Below, piece by piece: positions 14,832 to 21,020 of a stretch of 27,997 nucleotides of DNA. The notes under the pieces are model-generated. The model had not been told where the DNA came from. It ran no database searches and worked only from the letters and a program-made list of their open reading frames with translations. How positions within the stretch are numbered: the stretch's first letter is position 1; every line of letters starts with the position of its first letter. Both the position numbers and the translations under genes were made by a program. Source of the stretch: UBA922 sp035438805 (lineage in GTDB: Bacteria; Patescibacteriota; Patescibacteriia; Magasanikbacterales; UBA922); contig DAORJA010000007.1 in NCBI GenBank assembly GCA_035438805.1, positions 1 to 27,997 of the forward strand, written 5' to 3'.

Positions 14832-15117
14832 GGATTTGCCTTATGTACAGTCCTGCAAGCCACAGATGGCGTTACCCCCGGCCGCGCCACCCTCTCTACG
14901 TCGAGCGACGTCCCGCAACCGAACGCTCCGCAGAGCTGCGGCATTGATGCCCACCTGTATGGATGCACACACTGTGCTGACGGTTAATCCAAGTCTAGGG
15001 GGACAGGGGAAGTGTATTCTAGTGTTCCGAATTTCTAAGGAGCATTAAGGATGCATCGAACCTGTCCCCCTCGATCCACTCATATTATTTAAAAACCGGC
15101 TTAAGGCCGATTTTTTT
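14832..15117 (+). ncRNA. Candidate structured RNA C (no known family)
   Basis: The 381 bp between the murE unit and fmt hold no clear protein gene, but carry a promoter, a GC-rich body and a terminator. In 14861-14960 I count 66 G/C of 100, against an A+T-rich surround. Stems: tggcg/cgcca (14867-14871/14885-14889); acgtcg/cgacgt with an AG loop (14898-14911); ccgcag/ctgcgg with an AG loop (14928-14941); and a long-range 11-bp pairing agggggacagg/cctgtccccct (14997-15007/15061-15071). It matches no common housekeeping RNA that I can recognise. Two short ORFs inside leave open a small-peptide mRNA as an alternative. Confidence 0.5.
15089..15117. terminator. Bidirectional terminator, RNA C and fmt
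   Basis: aaaaaccggctt pairs with aggccgattttt with one mismatch and one wobble. T-runs on both strands allow it to end RNA C (plus) and fmt (minus). Confidence 0.75.
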
Positions 15118-16036
15118 ATATGAATTTTTGTTTATCAAGTGTGAGCCAGTATCCAGCCAGACATGCGTTAACGTCCAATGTTGATTTTCCTTCAAATTGG
15201 ATTTTCAAAATTTCAATTGTTCCATCGCCTGTGCCTACTGCTATCCAGTCTTCTCCACAACTGACCAAACCGGGTTCTAATTTTTGGTATCCTGGTATTA
15301 TTTCAATCAGCTTTACTCGTGTACTATTCAGTGTTGTCCAGATGCCAGGCCATGGAGTAGTGCCTCGGTAGAGGTTGTAAATTTCTTCTGTTGTTTTACT
15401 CCAGTCAATTTTCCCATCATCACGTGAGAGTTTTTTACACGTTGTTACTTGAGTTTCATCTTGTTTTTGTGGTGTAATTTTTCCTGCGATATATTTTGGT
15501 AGAGTTTCAAGAAGTAATGTTGAACCTATGGCCGCTAGTTTTTGGTCGAGCACCGGAAACGTGTCATTTTCGTCAATTGAAATTTTTTCTTGTGAAAGAA
15601 TGTCACCGGTGTCCATGCCAGCGTCCATAATCATGATTGTCACCCCAGTTTCTTTTTCACCGTTTATTAAGGCTGATTGAATAGGGGAGGCACCACGATA
15701 TTTTGGAAGGAGGGAGGTGTGTACATTTACAAACCAATTTTTTGTTTCACTAAATAGGTGTGAGGGAATAAGTAGCCCATATTGTGCAGTTACTGCTACA
15801 TCAAATACATCTTTTTCAAGATGGAAGTTTTTCAGAGTTTCTGGCTGTTTAGCTCGTATTCCAAGTGTATCTGCTAGAATTTTTACGGGTGGCGGAGTCA
15901 TGACTTGCTTTCTTCCTACAGGCTTGTCTGGTTGCGTAACCACAAGGTCAACTGAAAAACGATCGTCACTTACGAGAGATTTTAGTATTGTTGCTCCAAA
16001 TTCATGGGTTCCAAAGAAGGCAATTTTTATTTTCAT
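15116..16036 (-). CDS. fmt: Methionyl-tRNA formyltransferase
   Basis: Formylates initiator methionyl-tRNA using 10-formyl-tetrahydrofolate, marking it for bacterial translation initiation. The catalytic triad is visible: N104 and H106 in 'VNVHTSLLPKYRGASPIQ', and D142 in 'MDAGMDTGDIL'. The N-terminal Rossmann-like formyltransferase domain is followed by the C-terminal tRNA-binding domain starting near 'LSRDDGKIDWSKT'. The length of 306 residues is close to the family norm. A TTGAAA-17-TAAGAT promoter lies upstream. It is transcribed divergently from the M23 peptidase gene and ends at a shared terminator. Retention of fmt implies a supply of formyl-folate. Confidence 0.97.
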   Translation of the reverse strand: MKIKIAFFGTHEFGATILKSLVSDDRFSVDLVVTQPDKPVGRKQVMTPPPVKILADTLGIRAKQPETLKNFHLEKDVFDVAVTAQYGLLIPSHLFSETKNWFVNVHTSLLPKYRGASPIQSALINGEKETGVTIMIMDAGMDTGDILSQEKISIDENDTFPVLDQKLAAIGSTLLLETLPKYIAGKITPQKQDETQVTTCKKLSRDDGKIDWSKTTEEIYNLYRGTTPWPGIWTTLNSTRVKLIEIIPGYQKLEPGLVSCGEDWIAVGTGDGTIEILKIQFEGKSTLDVNACLAGYWLTLDKQKFI

Positions 16037-16049
16037 ACGTCTTTTGTCA

Positions 16050-16078
16050 ATCTTATCTCAGTTGAGCTATTTTTTCAA
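16050..16078 (-). promoter_or_regulatory. Promoter of fmt
   Basis: On the minus strand TTGAAA (16073-16078), 17-bp spacer, TAAGAT (16050-16055), 14 bp before the fmt ATG. Confidence 0.6.
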
Positions 16079-16084
16079 GCAGTA

Positions 16085-16113
16085 ATGACATAGAGCATGA
16101 TTTTTGATATTAT
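16085..16113 (+). promoter_or_regulatory. Promoter of the M23 peptidase gene
   Basis: ATGACA (16085-16090), 17-bp spacer, TATTAT (16108-16113) with TGA directly upstream (extended -10). A TATACT closer to the ATG is too near to serve the start at 16137. Confidence 0.5.
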
Positions 16114-16136
16114 GAGATGGCGTTTTTATATACTGT

Positions 16137-17348
16137 ATGAAGCTAAAAATAGCCATTATTCTTACTATAATTTCAGTCTTTGGAGGCTTAAGTTATTTTT
16201 TTGTAGTGCAAAGCGGTGATACTCGTGGTGAAAAAATAGTAAATACATCTCTCACTACTACCACTTCCGTACAGGTGGTAGAGCCTGAATTTGCACTGCA
16301 AACACATATTATAGGAGAAGGGGATACATTTGGCATTGCAACAAACGCATTGGGTATTGATTATGGGGAGATGCTTGAGATTCTTGACCGGGCGTCGTCT
16401 ACCTATGATTTTACCCGAGTAAAGGTGGGCCAACCTTTGACACTTGCAAAAGATGAAGATGGTAAAAGAGTATACCTAGACTACGAACGAGACCGTGATT
16501 CAATCGTTCGCTTTTATTTTGCTGATGCTCGAGCGGAAATTATTCCAATCGATTATGAAGTTGAGGAAGTTGTAGTCGAGGGGGTGGTTTCTTCGTCTAT
16601 GTATTTGGATGCTTTGGCGCTTGGAATTCCTGATGCGGTGATTATGCAATTTGCAGACACATTTGCGTGGACGATTGATTTTTCGACCCAGGTTCAGCAT
16701 GGAGACACATTCTCTATAATTTATGAGAAACGGAAACGAAATGGCATGGACGCTGGCACTGGATTTGTTCGTGCAGGAAAATTTGTAAATAGCGGCAAAG
16801 AATTGTATGCATTTTTATATGAACAAGAAGTAGGGAAACCATCCTACTTTAATGAGAATGGTGAGTCTATGATCAAGGCATTTTTACGTGCGCCCCTTGA
16901 GTATAAACGAATTACATCTGGTTATACCACTGCAAGGTTCCATCCTATTTTAGGTAGAAATACAACGCATTTGGCAATTGACTACGCTGCCGCAGTAGGA
17001 ACTCCGGTTATGGCTGTAGGAGATGGAACGATTGTTTTTGCAGGATATAATGGTGCGTATGGGAATTTTGTCAGTATCAAGCATAATGATAAATTTACTA
17101 CTGAATATGCTCACTTATCTGCTTTTGCAAAAGGGATTAAATCTGGAGTTCGTGTAGTACAGGGTCAGGTAATTGGCTACGTGGGCTCAACCGGACTCTC
17201 TACAGGTCCACATCTTCATTATCAAATCCGACAAAATGGTACACTGGTAAATCCACTTAAGGTTGAGTTTCCTCCAGGAGATCCGATTACTGAAGAACAT
17301 CGAAGTGGATTTGAGGCGGAAGTTTTGAAATATAAGGATAGATTGTAA
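16137..17348 (+). CDS. Membrane-anchored M23 peptidoglycan endopeptidase
   Basis: Zinc metallopeptidase of the LytM/M23 family, expected to cut peptide crosslinks of peptidoglycan outside the membrane. An N-terminal hydrophobic signal anchor (about residues 4-24) is followed by a LysM/OapA-like segment ('IIGEGDTFGIATNALG', about 58-73), a middle domain found in MepM/ShyA-type proteins ('FSTQVQHGDTFSIIYEKR'), and the C-terminal catalytic domain. Zinc ligands H278 and D282 are in 'HLAID', and H359/H361 in 'HLHYQIR', with 'YAHLS' between them. At 403 residues the domain set is complete, so it is probably active. It is a single-gene unit between a divergent promoter and a hairpin terminator. Confidence 0.92.
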   Translation: MKLKIAIILTIISVFGGLSYFFVVQSGDTRGEKIVNTSLTTTTSVQVVEPEFALQTHIIGEGDTFGIATNALGIDYGEMLEILDRASSTYDFTRVKVGQPLTLAKDEDGKRVYLDYERDRDSIVRFYFADARAEIIPIDYEVEEVVVEGVVSSSMYLDALALGIPDAVIMQFADTFAWTIDFSTQVQHGDTFSIIYEKRKRNGMDAGTGFVRAGKFVNSGKELYAFLYEQEVGKPSYFNENGESMIKAFLRAPLEYKRITSGYTTARFHPILGRNTTHLAIDYAAAVGTPVMAVGDGTIVFAGYNGAYGNFVSIKHNDKFTTEYAHLSAFAKGIKSGVRVVQGQVIGYVGSTGLSTGPHLHYQIRQNGTLVNPLKVEFPPGDPITEEHRSGFEAEVLKYKDRL

Positions 17349-17351
17349 ATT

Positions 17352-17386
17352 AAAAAACCATCTCGACTAAGTCGGGATGGTTTAAA
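17352..17386. terminator. Bidirectional terminator, M23 gene and RNA D
   Basis: aaaccatctcgact pairs with agtcgggatggttt (one wobble). A-run and T-run on either side let it end the M23 transcript (plus) and RNA D (minus). Confidence 0.8.
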
Positions 17387-17586
17387 AGTTGAGAGAGGTC
17401 CTAGTGTCAGGTTGTGTGGTACCCTCCCTTCGCTCTCATCTCAGGCAATCGTCGCGTTGCTATGTTTCAAGCAGCGGCCCCGCAATATATACATTAGTTT
17501 TGTGGGCGAGGTGCCACTGATTGCTCCTCTTGATTATTGAGCGTTCCATCAGGTTAAAAAGGTCGTACACTTGCTGACACTAGGAC
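17387..17586 (-). ncRNA. Candidate structured RNA D (no known family)
   Basis: The 330 bp between the M23 gene and the coiled-coil gene hold no ORF but a clean RNA gene on the minus strand: promoter TTGACA-17-TATTAT (17592-17620), start expected at about 17585, and the terminator at 17352-17386. The 5' and 3' ends of the body pair perfectly over 13 bp (17574-17586 with 17398-17410). Inside are gcaatc/gattgc (17445-17450/17519-17524), cgctc/gagcg (17431-17435/17539-17543), cgttgc/gcagcg with a wobble (17455-17460/17471-17476) and gccc..gca/tgtgggc (17477-17484/17501-17507). The size of about 190 nt with paired ends recalls 6S RNA, but I see no 6S sequence motif, so the family is open. Confidence 0.6.
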
Positions 17587-17591
17587 GATAC

Positions 17592-17620
17592 ATAATATGC
17601 TAAAAATATCATTTTGTCAA
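17592..17620 (-). promoter_or_regulatory. Promoter of candidate RNA D
   Basis: On the minus strand TTGACA (17615-17620), 17-bp spacer, TATTAT (17592-17597): near-consensus, placing the start of transcription on the first base of the closing stem. Confidence 0.7.
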
Positions 17621-17625
17621 GAGTG

Positions 17626-17654
17626 TTGCTCCTAAGCTCTCTAAGTGTTACAAT
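17626..17654 (+). promoter_or_regulatory. Promoter of the coiled-coil/exonuclease pair
   Basis: TTGCTC (17626-17631), 17-bp spacer, TACAAT (17649-17654) with an upstream TGT extended element. It is back to back with the RNA D promoter. Confidence 0.6.
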
Positions 17655-17678
17655 ATTTCCACTTAACTAATTTTTACT

Positions 17679-18032
17679 ATGGAACAGGATATCCAGTCGA
17701 TCTTCAATCGTATACAAGAGTCAAAGAAAAAACAGAAAGATATCAAGGCAATGTTTAAGGATGCGCTTGACGGTAATGGTGAATATCAGGAATTAATGGA
17801 TAAAATGAAAATGCTTCGTGAAAATAAGAAGCGTGTTGAGACTGCTATTAAGGAAGGGTTTTCTAGTGAAATGCAAAAGCTCGATGATTTGAAAATTGAT
17901 ATAGAATCTGATATGGAAATGTTGAATGATATGGCGCTGACGAAAATGATGAAGGGTGAGACATTTGAATTATCAGATGAGTATAAGAATAATTACGAGC
18001 CAGTTTTTTCAGTCAAATTTAAAAAACAGTAA
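17679..18032 (+). CDS. Hypothetical coiled-coil protein
   Basis: A 117-residue, highly charged protein rich in Lys, Glu, Asp and Met. About residues 1-90 are predicted to be continuous helix with coiled-coil character. A short non-helical tail follows ('YKNNYEPVFSVKFKKQ'). There are no membrane segment, signal peptide or catalytic motif. It has its own extended -10 promoter and lies 6 bp before a DEDD exonuclease gene, so the two are co-transcribed and may be partners in nucleic-acid handling. That link is inference; the family is not recognised. Confidence 0.75.
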   Translation: MEQDIQSIFNRIQESKKKQKDIKAMFKDALDGNGEYQELMDKMKMLRENKKRVETAIKEGFSSEMQKLDDLKIDIESDMEMLNDMALTKMMKGETFELSDEYKNNYEPVFSVKFKKQ

Positions 18033-18038
18033 TGACCT

Positions 18039-18620
18039 ATGTCACGAGAAGTTGTATTTGATATTGAAACTGTAGGTGATATCAAGGATTATAATACGAT
18101 GAAAGTTACGGTTGTTTCGGTGTATGAATTTGAGACTGATTCCTATCGTTCATTTGACGAGAATGAGCTTGGATTACTCTGGCCAATACTTGAGAAGGCA
18201 GAACGGCTGATTGGATTCAATAGTGAGTCATTTGATATTCCAATCTTAGCAAAATATTATAGTGGGGATTTGAAACGGATCGAACATCTCGATTTGCTGA
18301 AAGTGGTAAAAGAATCGACGGGGAGACGCTATAAATTGAATGATCTTGCAAAAGCCACTCTCCAGATTGAGAAGAGTGCAGATGGGCTCCAGGCAATGGA
18401 GTGGTATAAAGAGGGTAAAATTGATTTGATCAAGCAATACTGCGAGCAAGATGTAAAAGTGACCAAAGAGATCTATGATTTTGGTCGAAAGAATAAAATG
18501 TTGTATTTCCCAACTCTGACCGGAGAAATCCAGCCATTCCCAGTAAATTTTGAACCAAAATCTAAAGCTGCCGTACAACAGGGTGTGCAGGGTGGAGTGA
18601 ATTTGACGTTACCTTTTTGA
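18039..18620 (+). CDS. DEDD-type 3'-5' exonuclease (RNase H-like)
   Basis: Predicted 3'-5' exonuclease of the RNase H-like fold, similar to the YprB/RNase_H_2 exonuclease group. The metal-binding acids sit in the expected order: D8 and E10 in 'FDIETVG' (Exo I), D66 in 'GFNSESFDIPIL' (Exo II), and Y134 with D138 in 'YCEQDVKVT' (Exo III, the DEDDy arrangement). At 193 residues it is a stand-alone nuclease domain with a short Gly/Gln-rich tail, with no helicase or polymerase domain. The substrate, DNA or RNA, cannot be told from sequence. Second gene of a two-gene unit ended by a bidirectional hairpin. Confidence 0.85.
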   Translation: MSREVVFDIETVGDIKDYNTMKVTVVSVYEFETDSYRSFDENELGLLWPILEKAERLIGFNSESFDIPILAKYYSGDLKRIEHLDLLKVVKESTGRRYKLNDLAKATLQIEKSADGLQAMEWYKEGKIDLIKQYCEQDVKVTKEIYDFGRKNKMLYFPTLTGEIQPFPVNFEPKSKAAVQQGVQGGVNLTLPF

Positions 18621-18641
18621 TTACAAGTAGCGCAGAATATT

Positions 18642-18672
18642 AAAAAAGAAGTGAATAATTCACTTCTTTTTA
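18642..18672. terminator. Bidirectional terminator, exonuclease and reductase
   Basis: Perfect 13-bp arms aaaaagaagtgaa/ttcacttcttttt (18643-18655/18659-18671) with a 3-nt loop between two convergent genes. Confidence 0.85.
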
Positions 18673-18685
18673 TTTACTACATATT

Positions 18686-19369
18686 CTAGAATATTTCGAA
18701 ATGAACATTCTTTGTGTCAGTTCCTCGAATTACGCACATTTCTCGGACTGTTGCGACCATGTCAGCGCTTCCACAGAGAAACACATGAAGATTTGAAGTG
18801 TTTTCTGGTAGATGTTCACTTACACGCCCGCGAAGTCCGGTCCACGAATCTTCAGGTTGAGAAAGTGTCAGAGAATAAGTAAAGTTTGCGTGAGTGCGTT
18901 GTAGCTCATCCAATCGATCAGTCCAGAATATATCTTTTTCATAGCGCACACCAAAGATTAAGTGCAGTTTTTGTTTGTTGCTTTTATTTTCTAGCTGGTC
19001 TCTCAGTATACCCATAATTGGGGCAATACCTACTCCAGTTGCAATACAGTATATATCACTTTCTATTGCGTTTGAGGTAAATCTTCCTGCAGGACCGCGT
19101 AATGTTATCTCTTCCCCAATACTCGCGTTTTTTAGAAGTTTTGATGCAATACCAGTTTCGTAGATTTTGATGCATAGCTCTAGATACTTGTCCTGGGGTG
19201 TTGAAGATATAGAGTATGAGCGGAATACATGTTTTTCACCTGATGGCGCAATAATTTGGATAAATTGTCCAGCCTGAAACTCAAAATTTTTTGGCTTATC
19301 TAAGCGCAATTCAATAATATTTTCAGCAATAGTTTTCTTTGAGAGAATAGTTGTTTTGTATCTGTTCAT
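18686..19369 (-). CDS. Ferredoxin/flavodoxin-NADP reductase-like flavoprotein
   Basis: FAD-dependent oxidoreductase of the ferredoxin-NADP reductase superfamily, passing electrons between NAD(P)H and a carrier. The FAD-binding 'FRSYSISS' is at residues 49-56 and 'RGPAGRF' near 91-97. The NAD(P)-binding 'IATGVGIAPIMGILRD' is near 109-124, with 'FGVRYEKDIFW' and the C-terminal 'VFLCGSADMV'. It has no attached ferredoxin domain, so a separate carrier is needed. Two ferredoxins lie in the divergent suf operon and are natural candidates (inference). The start is the ATG at 19369 (227 residues): an upstream in-frame ATG at 19396 lies inside the promoter/operator palindrome. Confidence 0.88.
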   Translation of the reverse strand: MNRYKTTILSKKTIAENIIELRLDKPKNFEFQAGQFIQIIAPSGEKHVFRSYSISSTPQDKYLELCIKIYETGIASKLLKNASIGEEITLRGPAGRFTSNAIESDIYCIATGVGIAPIMGILRDQLENKSNKQKLHLIFGVRYEKDIFWTDRLDELQRTHANFTYSLTLSQPEDSWTGLRGRVSEHLPENTSNLHVFLCGSADMVATVREMCVIRGTDTKNVHFEIF

Positions 19370-19390
19370 ACTGATTGACAATCGAGTGTA

Positions 19391-19427
19391 ATTCATATAT
19401 CATACTACAGAAGTATGATATATGCAA
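19391..19427. promoter_or_regulatory. Divergent promoter/operator, reductase and suf operon
   Basis: A perfect inverted repeat, CATATATCATAC (19394-19405) and GTATGATATATG (19413-19424) with a 7-bp centre, contains the -10 hexamers of both directions: TATGAT at 19414-19419 (plus) and at 19399-19404 (minus). The minus promoter is TTGCAT-17-TATGAT; the plus -35 is attcat (19391-19396). One dimer bound here would block both transcripts. The obvious candidate is the Rrf2/IscR-like protein encoded immediately downstream. Confidence 0.75.
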
Positions 19428-19436
19428 TGATGCGTT

Positions 19437-19832
19437 ATGTTATCGATAAGTAAACAAACTGATTACGCGGTAGAACTCATTTTAGCACTTTCGAAGTTAA
19501 ATGAAAGTGAACTCTTGAGTCTGCGTGCTTTTTCTAAACAAAGTACCATATCATTTTTGTTTTTACAACGGATCGCCAAGTCATTGCGTGAAGCTCGACT
19601 GATTGAATCAGTACGTGGGATCAATGGGGGATATCGACTTTTAAAGCCTGCTTCACAAATTTCTTTCCGAGAAGTGATCGAAGCAGTGCAGGGTCCATTT
19701 TCTGTTCTTGCCTGTACGAAGAAAGAAAACTGTGAACTTGAAGCAATGTGTACTGCAAAACATGGACTCCGATCTGTAGAAGCGGAAATCGCTGATTTAC
19801 TCGGGTCACGATTTGTTGTTTCTCAAAATTAG
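19437..19832 (+). CDS. iscR: Rrf2/IscR-family Fe-S-sensing regulator
   Basis: Winged-helix transcription factor of the Rrf2 family; 131 residues. The N-terminal 'ISKQTDYAVELILALSK' and 'SFLFLQRIAKSLREARLIESVRGINGGYRL' are the DNA-binding domain. Cluster-ligand cysteines C93, C99 and C105 follow the IscR spacing (C-x5-C-x5-C), with H109 just after, so it probably binds a [2Fe-2S] cluster and senses Fe-S status or oxidative stress. It is the first gene of the suf operon and lies 12 bp downstream of a perfect palindrome, which fits autoregulation as in IscR/SufR systems (inference). The next gene starts 1 bp after its stop. The gene symbol is by analogy. Confidence 0.9.
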   Translation: MLSISKQTDYAVELILALSKLNESELLSLRAFSKQSTISFLFLQRIAKSLREARLIESVRGINGGYRLLKPASQISFREVIEAVQGPFSVLACTKKENCELEAMCTAKHGLRSVEAEIADLLGSRFVVSQN

Positions 19833-19833
19833 T

Positions 19834-21018
19834 ATGATGAAAAAAAAGACTTCAATCTATCTCGACTATGCTGCAGCAACTCCTGTTGATTCACATGTTT
19901 TTGTTTTGATGAAACCTTACTTCTCTGAATCATTCACGAATCCATCATCATTATATGAGTCTTCAAAGAAATTAGCAGAGACATATGCTGAATGCAAAAA
20001 ACAAGTTGCTGATTTTTTCCATACTACTCCAGATACGATTACGTATGTGAGCGGGGGAAGCGAATCAGTGAATACAGCAATCATGGGAATCGCGCGATCA
20101 CACGGGAAACATGGTAGACATATTATCACGACCCGCATTGAACATAGTGCTGTACTGGAGTCAGTTCGAACACTCGAAACATATGGCTATGACGTTACCT
20201 ATCTGCCTGTCGATGAGTATGGGCTTGTGTCAGTTAAGGATGTAATTAAGGCAATTCGAAAAGATACGATCCTGATTTCCATCATGCATGCGAATAATGA
20301 AATTGGATCAATTCAACCAATTGAAGAGATTGGGCGGGAAATTTTGAAATATCGAAAAAAAGAAAAAACAATCTACCCATTGTTTCATGTCGATGCGTGT
20401 CAGAGTGTGCTCTATCTTGAATCATCGGTTGAAAAACTTCATGTAGATGCATTGTCCTGCAATGGCGGAAAAATATATGGACCGAAGTCTTCTGGAATTT
20501 TGTATGTGCGAAGAGGAGTAGAACTAGAACCTCTCATTGTTGGTGGGGGACAGCAGGACAACAAACGAAGCGGAACAATTGATATGGCTATGGTTGTGGG
20601 TATGACTGAAGCAATCAAACTCATTTCAAACAATTCAGAAGACCAAAGAATTAAAGAATTACGTGATCGATTGTGGAACGGAATTAAGCGTAATATTTTT
20701 TCAGCTGTTTTGAATGGACCAGAAATTAATGATGATCAACGGCTACCGAATAATCTTAATGTGTCTTTTGTTGGAGCACACGGTGAAGCTCTTGTTTTGT
20801 ACCTTGATGCTCAGGGGATTTGTGTAAGCACTGGTTCAGCTTGTGCTGAAGATTCGCGAGCAGGGTCTCATGTATTGGAAGCGTGTGGGTATGATGCACA
20901 TCGAAAGAATAGTGCGATTCGTTTTACACTTGGAAAACATACGACTGAGAAAGAAATTGATACAGTGCTTGAAGTCTTGCCAGACATCGTTGCGAAAGTT
21001 AGAAACATGAATTCATAA
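19834..21018 (+). CDS. iscS: Cysteine desulfurase, IscS/NifS type
   Basis: PLP enzyme that takes sulfur from cysteine and carries it as a persulfide for Fe-S cluster or tRNA thiolation work. 'YLDYAAATPV' starts the fold, the 'IEHSAV' motif precedes the cofactor region, the PLP lysine is K213 in 'NGGKIYGPK', and the active-site cysteine is C337 in 'STGSACAEDS', the group I (IscS/NifS) type. Start at the ATG at 19834 (394 residues), 1 bp after the regulator stop; an earlier in-frame TTG would overlap the regulator. A second, group II desulfurase (SufS) is encoded four genes downstream, so division of labour is likely. Confidence 0.94.
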   Translation: MMKKKTSIYLDYAAATPVDSHVFVLMKPYFSESFTNPSSLYESSKKLAETYAECKKQVADFFHTTPDTITYVSGGSESVNTAIMGIARSHGKHGRHIITTRIEHSAVLESVRTLETYGYDVTYLPVDEYGLVSVKDVIKAIRKDTILISIMHANNEIGSIQPIEEIGREILKYRKKEKTIYPLFHVDACQSVLYLESSVEKLHVDALSCNGGKIYGPKSSGILYVRRGVELEPLIVGGGQQDNKRSGTIDMAMVVGMTEAIKLISNNSEDQRIKELRDRLWNGIKRNIFSAVLNGPEINDDQRLPNNLNVSFVGAHGEALVLYLDAQGICVSTGSACAEDSRAGSHVLEACGYDAHRKNSAIRFTLGKHTTEKEIDTVLEVLPDIVAKVRNMNS

Positions 21019-21020
21019 GT

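Noticed and set aside
14774..14968. 64-codon minus-strand ORF in the RNA C region
   Set aside because: It runs antisense to a promoter and GC-rich stems, with no ribosome binding site; likely an accidental open frame in GC-rich sequence.
15061..15075. Possible tRNA T-arm ('ggttcgatg' on the minus strand)
   Set aside because: The flanking bases do not form the required 5-bp T-stem and no acceptor, D or anticodon arm can be built.
17387..17586. RNA D as 6S RNA
   Set aside because: Length and paired ends fit, but I could not find the 6S central-bubble sequence pattern; left as unknown rather than named.
5950..17590. GC-rich islands as copies of a miniature transposable element
   Set aside because: Terminal arms differ in sequence among islands, no common target-site duplication was seen, and each has its own promoter and terminator.
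19370..19396. Upstream ATG start for the flavin reductase
   Set aside because: It falls inside the palindromic operator and upstream of the expected transcription start.
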